A stretch of DNA of 64,000 nucleotides from Mytilus californianus. Its lineage: Eukaryota > Mollusca > Bivalvia > Mytilida > Mytilidae. A model generated the notes under the pieces. The model was not told the origin of the DNA, did no database searches, and was given only the letters and a program-made list of their open reading frames with translations. Numbering within the stretch: position 1 is the stretch's first letter; every line of letters starts with the position of its first letter. A program made the position numbers and the translations under genes. Below, one piece after another: positions 1-9,793 of this stretch. The stretch spans positions 134,837,635 through 134,901,634 of the forward strand of contig NW_026262668.1 in the NCBI RefSeq assembly GCF_021869535.1, written 5' to 3'.

Positions 1-397
1 ATTGTGGCTATTCAAACACCTGATACAATATCTATCAATAGGTTTTTCGGCAATAAGATAAATAGCTGTTTGTTATTTCTGTAACAATAAAAATAAATAA
101 AGGTGTGGATCGATTAGACAGTGCATTATATTGAGATCAGATATGCTTGCTATAGATAGTTGATAACGTGTGCTGGTCACTACCAAATACTATACATTTT
201 GAATGGACTTGACTGAACTGTTATATTAGACTCGTAGATGTAGACTGGTCGAGGAATGTTTCTTGACGAAAGATCAAACGTTTTCTTTCTCAATTGAAAA
301 GAACACGTCATTATTAAATGAAATATGTACCCCTTATTCAGTGTATGCTATATGCAATTATTATATCTTAGTAAGTATGTATTAGGTATTCAAAATT
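1..397. other. No feature recognised
   Basis: AT-rich sequence with no credible coding frame, tandem structure or RNA gene. Confidence 0.5.
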
Positions 398-720
398 TTG
401 CCACTGAAGAGGCATACGTTGTCAAAATGCATTTGGTGTTGTGAAATTGACAATGTTAATATTATTACCACCATTTGGATGACATATAGATACGAATATT
501 ATTTCATCAAAATTTGCTGTTACAACATACCTATGATTCCCTGTCCGGGTTTTGGCTCTAAAGTGGATCTTTTTTTTTTGTCATATCAGCTCTTAAACAT
601 TTTGTATTAGGTTTTTGATTTTTCAAATATTTCTTTCATATACTGTTTTGACTGAAGATTATTTAATTGTCGAAATATGCATCTGGTTCAGTTAAATTGT
701 TTTTGCTAATATTATTACGT
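398..720 (+). repeat. Two diverged copies of a dispersed repeat fragment
   Basis: The phrase around CCACTGAAGAGGCATACGTT (398-472) recurs in diverged form at 637-718 (GACTGAAGATTATTTAATTG), and in reverse at about 44568-44625 inside a clusterin-like intron. Such fragments are common in mussel genomes. The small open frame over the first copy is not a gene. Confidence 0.5.
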
Positions 721-843
721 CAAGAATTAAAACAACGGTACCGTAACAGTAAACATGTGAGATCAAACACATGTTGTCCAGATCGAACTTTCTACAGCCT
801 AAACACAGCACAAAATCTGTCAAGGTAATCAAGTAAATTGTTT

Positions 844-1765
844 TTATACGACTGCAACATGCGGTCGTACAATGGTATGACGTTGTCGTCGATTTTGGGG
901 GTTATTGTCTTTTAAAATGTTTAGGAATTAGGGGCCAAAAAGGAGCCAAAAGCAAGCATGTTTCTTGTTTCAGGACAATAAATTGTGTATAAGTGTATGG
1001 ATCTCTATGAAATTGTACCACAAGGTTCCATACCTCAAAAGGAAGATTTGGATTTTCTTTGAGGTTATGGCTCAAACTGTTTAGGAATTAGAGGCCAAAA
1101 TCAAAATTGTTATTTTTTTGTTTCCGGACAATAACTTCAGTATAAGTGTTTGGATCTCTATGAAATTGTACCACAAGGTACCATACACAAAAGAAAGTTT
1201 GGGGTTGATTTTATGGGGTAATGGCTCAAACCTTTTAGGAAAAAGGGGCAAAAACTATACCTTTCTAATACTTTGTTTAAATCGCTTATTTTTGACCAAT
1301 TTCAATGGGGTTTAATTCAAAGTCTTGGGGGATATTGTCTCAACTGTTTAGGAATAAGGGGCCAAACACCAGCATTTTTCTGGTTTCCGGACAATAAATT
1401 GAATATAGGTCTATTAATATTTATAAAATTGTACCACTAGGTTCCATAACTCAAAAGGAAGGTTGGGATTGATTTTGGGGGTTATGGACAAAATTGTTTA
1501 AGATAAAGGGCCTAAAAGAGCAAAAACAAAAGGATGTTCTGGTTTCTGGACAATAACTTGAGTATAAGTCTATGGATCTCTATGAAATTGTAACACAAGG
1601 TTCCAAACCAAAAAGAAAGGTTGGGATTGATTTTATAGGGTAATGGTCCTAACCGTTTATTAATAATGGGCCAAAAACAAAACTTTTATAATACTTTGTT
1701 TAAATCGTTTATTTCTTGACCAATTTCAATGGGGTTTAATTCAAAGTCTTGAATTCTTGGGGTTG
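844..1765 (+). repeat. Diverged tandem repeat, about 120-160-bp units, 5-6 copies
   Basis: GTTTAGGAATTAGGGGCCAA-like boxes recur near 919, 1077, 1220, 1343, 1492 and 1650. Each is accompanied by an ATGAAATTGTACCACAAGG-like box (about 1001, 1157, 1425, 1579). Units have diverged by substitutions and small indels. A short open frame at 1118-1315 lies within it and is not a gene. Confidence 0.65.
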
Positions 1766-1769
1766 CTCG

Positions 1770-2520
1770 TGTTGCCCATGCTAGTACAAACCCGGTAATA
1801 AGTCTAATTCGGTAGGTCACATTCGGGAAAAGGTGACGGGATTGTAGTTACGACAATTTGAACATATCCGCTATCATCTGTGAAATGGGAACTCGTGATG
1901 GCGTCCGTAAAATTTACGAAGGGATGATTTCTACTTCACAACTTGGCACTCTTGGTTTAAGAACTTCCTTGTGAGCAGCAACCCTCTATTAAGGAAATCA
2001 TGATAGGAAATACAGGCCCTGGAATATCGTATCGACTGGGAGATATATACTCCTTATGTAGGCGCTGCTGGAATGTTGCTACATAGAAATGGAAAGTTCA
2101 CAATTGGGAAGCTGAAATCATCTCTTTTGTCGTAAATTTTATTTTTAACCGACCCTCATTGTCAATTTCTAGATGTAAGTCAAGATATGAGGCAGACTTA
2201 ACTGTATCTGTTGTATCCTTTATCTCAAGTTCGATGTGATAGAAGCGTTCAACATTGTCACCAAATTTTGGATTATTTAGTGAAAGAACATCATCTATAT
2301 AGCGGAAAGTAAAGTTAGATAATACTGCTAACTTCTTTTCTTTCTTCCTTGGAAGTTCCTGCATGAAGTCAGCCTCATATAAATAAATGATCAAGTCGGC
2401 AAGAAGAGGACAGTTAGTTCCCATTGGAATGCCTATTGTTTGTTGAATATTTAATCACAATCCAAATTCAGAGCTATATAAAGCTTGAATGTAGTGTCCA
2501 TACTTGCATCAACTGTTTAG
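1770..2520 (-). pseudogene. Reverse-transcriptase remnant (Penelope-like or related), copy 1
   Basis: A 108-codon frame (2424-2098) reads MGTNCPLLADLIIYLYEADF, then FTFRYIDDVLSLNN, then IELEIKDTTDTVKSASYLDL. The YIDD box is the catalytic site of a reverse transcriptase. The frame then breaks, but the homologous sequence continues down to about 1770, including an HDFLNRGLLLTRKFLN-like part in other frames. It is truncated at the 5' end and inactive. Relatives lie at 28700-30950, 30885-31150, 33690-33910 and 52440-52975. The family name is uncertain. Confidence 0.75.
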
Positions 2521-3165
2521 GGTTCGACCTCTACAGTGGTATCAAACTGAGCCATGTGGAGCATTTTATTAGATGAATCTCTTGTACTTTTTCTGACAAA
2601 AAAAAAATGATTGTCTACCTTTTTGTAACTGTCACAGTCTAAACTTTGGTATCTACTTAGTGAACAACATATGAGTATGTCAGGTATCTGGGTCATTGTA
2701 TAAAATATGAGGACATTCAATTTTCAAAAATAAAACATTAAAGATATCTGTTTATATTTCATTGATTGCAGAGAAGTTGAGCCATTCTTTCAAAATATCT
2801 GCAAACAACATACCAAACCCAGAAATGCTTTCTATATTCTGTGAGATGTAATGGTTTACAATGTAACATTAAGGACATTATTACACCACAAATGTTACAC
2901 CATTGACCTATTGTCATGGGTGTAACATCAAAATATTGACCAATTATTATACATTGTCAGAGTAGGCAAAATTATCTTTAGCATTGATGTTATGATGAAT
3001 GAAGGTATAATACGTTAACCATTATATTTATTACAAATATTAAATTGATAAAAATACTCAAATAACCATGGTATAACAAAATGTGTCCATTGGGATAGAT
3101 TACATCTAATATAACAGCAAATTGTTCTATCAAAATAAAATTCCCTAAAGGAGGAAAAACATGCA
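2521..3165. other. No feature recognised
   Basis: AT-rich. Two short minus-strand open frames (2517-2720 and 2990-3181) show no recognisable domain. Confidence 0.4.
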
Positions 3166-3189
3166 TTACTAAATAAAACATACGACATT

Positions 3190-3766
3190 ATACAATTATT
3201 GACTTGTGATGAGGTTGATACAATGATTTATCAACTCCAGAGATATGATATTCACCGAGGCCAACGGCCGAGGGAGAATGTCTTATCTATGGGGTTTATA
3301 AATCATTTTCTCTAAATTTTCTTCGTCAATTTATCCTTTTCTGCGCCCATTGTATAAAACAAATTTAATCAACGTGTGGTTCGTTTGATCTCAGTTCTTC
3401 ATTGGTTAAAATCCGATTATGACGTCGAATTTTCTTGCTTTCCTCTTAATTTCCTGAAAAAAGGCGACCATGCCTGATGACGTCACATAGAAAGAACACA
3501 TCTTTTTGCAAATCATTCAAAAAGAAGGAATAAGTTTGCCTGCATATTGTTTGAAAATCATTAGAGAAACAGATTCCACCACCAAATCTCGTGTGATACG
3601 ATATTTATCCACTCTCGACAGTAAAATTTAAAATATTTAAAACGCTCGGCGAGCCTCGCGTTTTAAATTTGAAAATTTAACTGTCTCGAGTGGATAAATA
3701 TCGTATCACACTCGATGCAGTGGTAGAATCTATATGTATCAACTGATATCAATAGTCAATAGATAT
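3190..3766. mobile_element. Partial foldback element, interrupted by a second element
   Basis: The sequence around GTTGATACAATGATTTATCA and the GC-rich centre CCGAGGCCAACGGCCGAGG (3256-3274) matches the centre of the complete foldback element at 4442-5325. Its right arm stops at AAATCATT (3307) and resumes at GTATCAACTGATATCAATAG (3736), so the 428 bases between are a nested insertion. Confidence 0.7.
3308..3735. mobile_element. Nested non-autonomous element, copy 1 (428 bp)
   Basis: The whole stretch reappears inverted at 54846-55242. Ends read TTCTCTAA and TAGAATCTAT. One end is a large hairpin: GTGATACGATATTTATCCAC (about 3591) pairs with GTGGATAAATATCGTATCAC (about 3691). The loop contains a further palindrome absent from the other copy. 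No protein is encoded. Confidence 0.75.
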
Positions 3767-3767
3767 A

Positions 3768-4150
3768 AGAATATGTGGTATGAGTGCCAATGAGACATCT
3801 CTCCATCCAAGTCAAAATTTATAAAAGTACATTATAGGTCACAGTACGGTCTTCAACACGGAGCCTTGGCTCACACCGAACAGTAAGCTATAAAGGGCCC
3901 CAAAAAATTACTAGTGTAAAACCATTCAAACGGGAAAACCAACGGTCTAATCTATATCAAAAAACGAGAAACGAGAAACACTTATGAACCACATCAACAA
4001 ACGACAACTACTGAACATCAGATTCCTGACTTAGGACAGGTGCAAACAAATGCAGCGGGTTTAAACGTTTTAATGGTACCAAACCTTCACCCTTTTTCTG
4101 AAACAATAGTGTAACATCACAACATAGAAAGACACACTATAAAATATCAA
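3768..4150 (+). repeat. Mussel dispersed repeat, family A, copy 1
   Basis: It starts ATGTGGTATGAGTGCCAATG and contains CACGGAGCCTTGGCTCACAC and AAACGGGAAAACCAACGGTC-like blocks. I see other copies at 20321-20570, 26114-26335, 27948-28095, 35898-36430 and 46686-46945, and reverse fragments at 44940-45055, 46945-47145 and 49335-49395. Confidence 0.8.
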
Positions 4151-4441
4151 CTGAAATAGCTTAACTCAATCAAAGGACATATTAACACCATTGAACATAC
4201 ACTGAACAAATAAATTTGACCTATGACACAATGTAAATACAAAATAAATAAACTAAGGGAAGAATAATAAAAGTAACATGTTATATCGGAAAGAAATGTT
4301 AAACAATTAAAGAAAAACAATATGCTCGAACAAAAATACCATCCATTTGCAATAACTTTAAACACAGGTAAATGAAAATAATTTTGTTGTTAGGTATACC
4401 TGTACAGTACCAATAGAGAAAGGAAACAATTGTTTTATTTT

Positions 4442-5325
4442 ATTATATGACTATAAATTTTCTGTTTTCACATTGGCTAAAAAAAACACAGGAAATCCTC
4501 TTTGATAAAACATTATATTCATCGCGGCAAAAATCACGAGAGGTTCATATAAGATTTGGGACAGGTCCGTGTACCTAAATATAGATATTCCAAGGCAACG
4601 TCAATGACGTAGGTTTATGACGTCCTGTAATTCCCGTTTTTTTCTCTTTCTTTTTTTCTTGTTATCGGTGTATTTGTTTAATAAACTTTATTGAATATTT
4701 CAACTTATGAAAAAGCAGAGGTTATATTTAGTATAAACATGGGGAGCAAGTTTAAAATTATCTTGAGCAAATACTAGAAAATTGGAGAAGAATAAACAGT
4801 CATATAATAAAACAATTGTTGACTTTTGATTTCAGTTGATACAATGATTTATCAACCCCAGTGATATGACATTCACCCTCGGTCGTTGGTCTCGGTGAAT
4901 ATCATATCTCTAAGGTTGATAAATCATTGTATCAACTGAAATGAAAAGTCAATAATTGAATAATATTACTTTTTTTTTATCCATCTCCAATTTCTAGTAT
5001 TTGCCCAAGATATGTAACTGGTCCTTTTATACTAAATGGATTATTTGCTTTGAAAGTTGCTAAACTTTTATTAGTTGAAATATTCAATAAGATTAATTAA
5101 AAAAATAATATCGAAAAAAGAAGAATAAAATGTTAATGTGCATGACGTCATAAACCTACGTTATTGACGTTGCCTAGGAAAAAACTATTTATTGGTACAT
5201 GTTAGCTGTTCCAAATCTTATACTAACCTCTCGTGATTTTTCCCGCGGTGAATATAACGTTCTATCAAAGAAAATTCCTTACGTTTTTAACCAATGAGAA
5301 AAGAGAATTTTTATAGTAATATAAT
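4442..5325. mobile_element. Foldback (long imperfect palindrome) element, about 884 bp
   Basis: The left arm (ATTATATGACTATAAATTTT at 4442, ATCACGAGAGG near 4533, GACGTAGGTTTATGACGT near 4607) is mirrored by the right arm in reverse complement (ACGTCATAAACCTACG near 5146, CCTCTCGTGATTTTTCCCGC near 5228, ending TTATAGTAATATAAT). Arms of roughly 400 bases meet at the centre CTCGGTCGTTGGTCTCGG (about 4877). No coding capacity. Confidence 0.8.
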
Positions 5326-5334
5326 AACACTAAA

Positions 5335-5400
5335 CAAAACACACAACATCACTAAATAAAACATACGACATGACTAAATTATGATTAGATTATTAATAGT
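5335..5400 (+). repeat. Stranded piece of the 22-bp minisatellite
   Basis: CACTAAATAAAACATACGAC and neighbouring sequence match the array at 6842-7135; a second stray unit lies at 3167-3190. The foldback element, family A repeat and LINE lie between the pieces. Confidence 0.6.
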
Positions 5401-5404
5401 ACAT

Positions 5405-6842
5405 CTTGGTGAAACAAAGGTCCCCATGAAACACAGTATTATTTATGCTGGAACTTTGATTGATAGTAATATGAAATCATACGATCGTACTGAAAAGGCG
5501 TACAAAAAGCTGAAAACGAATCTACATTCTCTATATATAGTATAGGACTTAATCAGAATGGCATGAACTCAATTACAAACACTATTATTTGGAAACTTAT
5601 TGTGTTACCAACTGTACTGTACTCGTGTGAGCTTTGGAGTCAGTTAACATTTTCTGAAACTAGAATGTTAGAGCAAACACAACGATACTTTGCGGGATTT
5701 TCTCGCTGTGTTGAAGACCCATTGGTGGCATTGGGCTGTTTTCTGCTCTTTGGTCGTCGGGTTGTTGTCTCTTTGACACATTCCCCGTTTCCATTCTCAA
5801 TTTTATTTGTACGACTTATAATAGGTCTAGCATATCGGTCACCAACTGGTTCTTGTACAAGTACTGTCGGACTCTGGTCAAGGACTCATCGATAAATTCA
5901 AATTAGTGTTCCTTGGACGTTTGTTCAGAGCTAAATCCAATAAAACTCCAAAACAATTATTTAATCTAAGTCTAAGTCATGTTGCTTAGCAAATCCGATA
6001 AGCGGCCAATAACATACGACTTAATAAAAACTCTGATTAAATATGACATGTCTTCTTTTCTTGATAGTTACATAGATGATCTGTATATCCCTGATAAAAA
6101 AAAAAAGCTGTGGTCCAAAATTGTGAGTCAATCAATTTTGATTTAAGAAGAAAATATTTGGAAATCGTCTACTCAATGTCGACCAGAACTTCGTCGTTAC
6201 TATGAAATTTAAAACAGATTATCTATTGACAGACCTTTACGTCTCGCCGTTGTCTATCCCTTTTGAATGATAAATTATTAGTCATGGTAAAACTGGGCTC
6301 AATAGCAATAAAGGATGGCCAATGCTCTTTATGTGGTTGTCATTCCACTGATGTCGTTCAATACTTAATTTTATACTGTGAAAAACTTTTGGATGCAACA
6401 TATAACATATTTTACGGAATTGTTGATGTTTTACCAGTTCAGGAATATGTACGCTTTTTTCAGCAAGATGATGGCGATATAGTCGTAGCCTTACTTGGTG
6501 ATATTACAGATGATTTTATGCAATCTGTGAACTCTGACAACTGGAGAAACATGATGTGCTGCTTGGCAGATCATATATTTCATCTGTACGGAAAATTTAA
6601 AGCGGAATTATCTCAGCATAGATTAAATTTTGGACACTAAAATATTTGTCATCAGGCAAATGTAGCATATACATATACATGTATATATAAAATTTATGGG
6701 TTTTTTTGTTGTGCTTTAATTGTAGTTTGTAATTATTTGTTGTTTTTTTCTAATTTTGTAATTAGTATACTTGTGTTGAAAAATGTAAATCTTCAGTATA
6801 ATGGAGGAAATAAAGAAAATCAATCAATCAATCAATCAATCG
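5405..6842 (+). pseudogene. 5'-truncated non-LTR retrotransposon (LINE) remnant
   Basis: Frames read the post-RT region: GTLIDSNMKSYDRTEKAYKK, then WKLIVLPTVLYSCELWSQLT. A 125-codon segment (6263-6640) follows with CSLCGCHSTDVVQYLILYCE, the Cys/His box common near LINE C-termini. Stops and frameshifts separate the parts. It ends in a short (ATCA)n tail at about 6818-6841, as LINE 3' ends do. A 110-bp insertion lies at 5704-5812. Confidence 0.75.
5704..5812 (+). mobile_element. Short 3'-end fragment of a retroelement inserted in the LINE
   Basis: From GTGTTGAAGACCCATTGGTG to ATTCTCAATTTTATTT this matches 51832-51925 (reverse) and 32949-33040 (partial). At 51832 it forms the 3' end of a longer reverse-transcriptase element, so this looks like an extremely 5'-truncated insertion. 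It creates the artificial tail of the open frame at 5563-5895. Confidence 0.65.
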
Positions 6843-7135
6843 ACATACTAATAGCACATACGACATCACTAAATTATTGATAGCACATACGACATCACTA
6901 AATCATTATTAGCACATACGAAATCACTAAATAAAACATACGATATCACTGAATAAAACATACGATATCACAAAATAAAACATACGATATCACTGAATAA
7001 AACATACGATATCACTAAATAAAACATACGATATCACCGAATAAAACATACGATATCACTAAATAAACATACGATATCTCTAAATAAAACATACGATATC
7101 ACTGAGTAAAACATACGATATCACTAAATAAAACC
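6842..7135 (+). repeat. 22-bp minisatellite (unit CATACGATATCACTAAATAA + AA)
   Basis: About 13 units. Early units read CATACGACATCACTAAAT with variable spacers (TTATTGATAGCA); later ones are more regular. Confidence 0.85.
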
Positions 7136-7794
7136 ACTGACGGGATAATATATTTTGATTTATAGGTTTATCTAGAAAAGCCAATCGAACGAGTAACTGA
7201 TTTCGCATATAGAGCTTTCATCCAGTTTTGCTTTTTAACAAATTCGTTGACCATAACGTATATGATAACTTAGGAAATTACACTATATTGTGTTAAAGCC
7301 CATGAAAGTGTATCGTTTTCTAATCCCAATTTAAAAGTACAAACGTTTATTGTGCAAAAGTCTTGTTATGATTGATATTTAGATTAGTTTATTCCATACA
7401 GGCAACACATTTATAACAGTATTTTGATTCATGTAAAGATAATCGACCTTATAGTACAATGAATTACTCGTAAACGATATTTGAACGTCTTATGCTTTAA
7501 TCATAACATACCACGTCTTCAATCTGGCGATTGTGATTAAAAGTAAAACTATGATAAAAAAGAATTGTTTACATAAAATGCTGCATGTAAAGCGGAGAAG
7601 AAGAAAATGGTCTATTCCAAGTTTTTTAGTTTGACCTTTCCTTTGGTCAAAGCTACATTGTCCGATCTCCAGAAACATTACTCGTTTCAAAGATATTTAT
7701 ATATATTTACCATATTTTTTCTGAGTATATCAAATTATACTAATACTGTATTTTGACTTACAACATTTCAAATCCCATTTTTATGAGCAAATGA
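7136..7794. other. No feature recognised
   Basis: AT-rich. A 66-codon minus-strand frame (7490-7690) with a hydrophobic patch has no supporting context. Confidence 0.4.
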
Positions 7795-8105
7795 CTGGAT
7801 CGCTTCGGCAAAAATTTAACAGGTCATCATGAGAGAGTACCGAAATTATGAATTTTTAAAACGGCTTCTGAGAAGATCCGATAACAAGAAAAATAGTTGA
7901 CGGGGAGATAACAAAAGAATAACTCAAATTAGGACAAGGGTTAAAAAAAGATAGGTTTCAAAATCGCAATAACTGTTCGATATCATTTATGTTGTGAAAC
8001 AAAAGTTACTTTTCAGAAACAAAGGAGCAGTAGAAAAAGAAAGTGACTAGAACAAAATAGAAAGGTCTTTCTAAAACAAAGTGGAAAGACTATTAAAATA
8101 AATGG
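7795..8105 (+). repeat. Dispersed repeat, family C, copy 1
   Basis: ACTGGATCGCTTCGGC through GACGGGGAGATA to GGTCTTTC...GTGGAAAGAC matches 45190-45530 (intron 2 of the clusterin-like gene) over its whole length with substitutions. Confidence 0.7.
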
Positions 8106-8379
8106 GAGACAACATTTCAATATGTTTAACCAGTAGTATGCCTCTCTCTAATAAAGGAACCATTAGAAGTTTGTTGCAGAGTACAATTTCGTTAAAATGT
8201 TGTACGGACTTCAAACCACATTATTCAATTGTCACTGTTTGTGTTTGGTTGGTTTGATTGGTAGTGTTCTGGTTGTTTCAGTAGCTGGTATTAGATTAAG
8301 AAACAATTAAGAATCTAAGATATCAATTCCTCCAGGTAAAGTTGACCGTATGTGATTTCGGCTATTCTTTGAAGTCATA

Positions 8380-8600
8380 CAGCTCCTCAAGATTTCAAGT
8401 ATTTATAAATCTTCAGCTTTCATCTGTTTAGGTTTGAGCGTTCTTGGTGAAGATAAATCCACAAAAACGCTTCAGACACACCAAATTGATAAAGTGGTAT
8501 TTTCTAGCACTGGGTAGATAACATTGCTGGTGGACTGGTAGTCCACGAGGGTACAATCAGCCCAGTAGTCAGTGTTTTAGTTCTTAAATAATGTACAATG
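8380..8600 (+). repeat. Dispersed repeat whose relative lies on the far side of the 41-bp satellite
   Basis: CTTTCATCTGTTTAGGTTTG, then AAATCCACAAAAACGC, then ACACCAAATTGATAAAGTGG are matched by 20105-20310 (CTTTCACATTTGTTTTGG, AAATCCAGTAAATCG, ACCAAAATTATAAAGTG), roughly 70 percent by eye. Confidence 0.6.
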
Positions 8601-8623
8601 TACCGTTCTTGAAAACATTTGAT

Positions 8624-9212
8624 AAAGGAGTAGGCCCAATAAGACCCCTTTTTGGCCCCAAAATATAGCAATTTTACAAAATTATTAAAAGGTAAATTTT
8701 TAGCTATTTATTGGAAAGAAGAATACTTCTGTTACATAAATATGGGTTGTTTTTGACAATACAATGCACATGTATCGGGTACGTACTAGCATCATTAAGT
8801 CATGCTAAATTACTGAAATCTTCGAAATTTTAGCATTTTGGTTAATTTTTAGACAGTTTCCGTCTGAAATGGAAGTGGCCGCATTTGTGTTCATTCTTAA
8901 TATTTAAATGTAAGTTGTATTTTATGATAATACATAGCCTTTATAAAGGTTGAGAATGAACACGGATGCGGCCACTTTCATTTTTGACAAAAACCATCTG
9001 AAAAGTGACATATCATGACATATTTGATAGATTTTTTATATTTAAGCTTGAATTTGAGCGTCTTTAATGACTAAATCAGTTCAAATCTTTCACAAACTAA
9101 TTGAATCGACTGAAGTAGACATTTAAATGTTTAAAAAGTGTCCAAAATCTTTCATCAAATGAACCTGAAATTTGAGGCCAAAATCGGCCCTTACCGGACC
9201 TACTCCTTTAGA
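8624..9212. mobile_element. Foldback element with AAAGGAGTAGG inverted ends (about 590 bp)
   Basis: It begins AAAGGAGTAGGCCCAATAAG and ends CGGACCTACTCCTTT, its imperfect reverse complement. GTGGCCGCATTTGTGTTCAT (8877) is mirrored by GAACACGGATGCGGCCAC (about 8957). It is non-coding and ends about 30 bases before the 41-bp satellite. Confidence 0.75.
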
Positions 9213-9793
9213 AATAATTAAGAGTTAGAATTAATGAAGAAACTAAGGTTCTAACTCCCTAAGGATATGTTGCCTTAGGTAGACTAAGGTTCTAACTCCC
9301 TCAGGATATGTTGCCTTAGGTAGACTTAGGTTCCAACTCCCTCAGGATATGTTGCCTTAGGTAGACTAAGGTTCTAACTCCCTCAGGATATGTTGCCTTA
9401 GGTAGACTTAGGTTCTAACTCCCTCAAGATATGTTGCCTTAGGTAGACTAATGTTCTAACTCCCTCAGGACATGTTGCCTTTGGTAGACATAGGTTCCTA
9501 CTCCCTCAGGATATGTTGCCTTTGGTAGACTTAGGTTCTAACTCCCTCAGGATATGTTGCCTTTGGTAGACTTAGGTTCTAACTCCCTCAGGATATGTTG
9601 CCTTAGGTAGACTAAGGTTCTAACTCCCTCAGGATATGTTGCCTTAGGTAGACTTAGGTTCTTACTCCCTCAGGATATGTTGCCTTAGGTAGACTAAGGT
9701 TCTAACTCCCTCAGGATATGTTGCCTTAGGTAGACTTAGGTTCTAACTCCCTCAAGATATGTTGCCTTAGGTAGACTAATGTTCTAACTCCCT

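Noticed and set aside
5563..5895. Intact 110-codon protein
   Set aside because: First part is a LINE fragment; the rest reads through a foreign 110-bp insertion.
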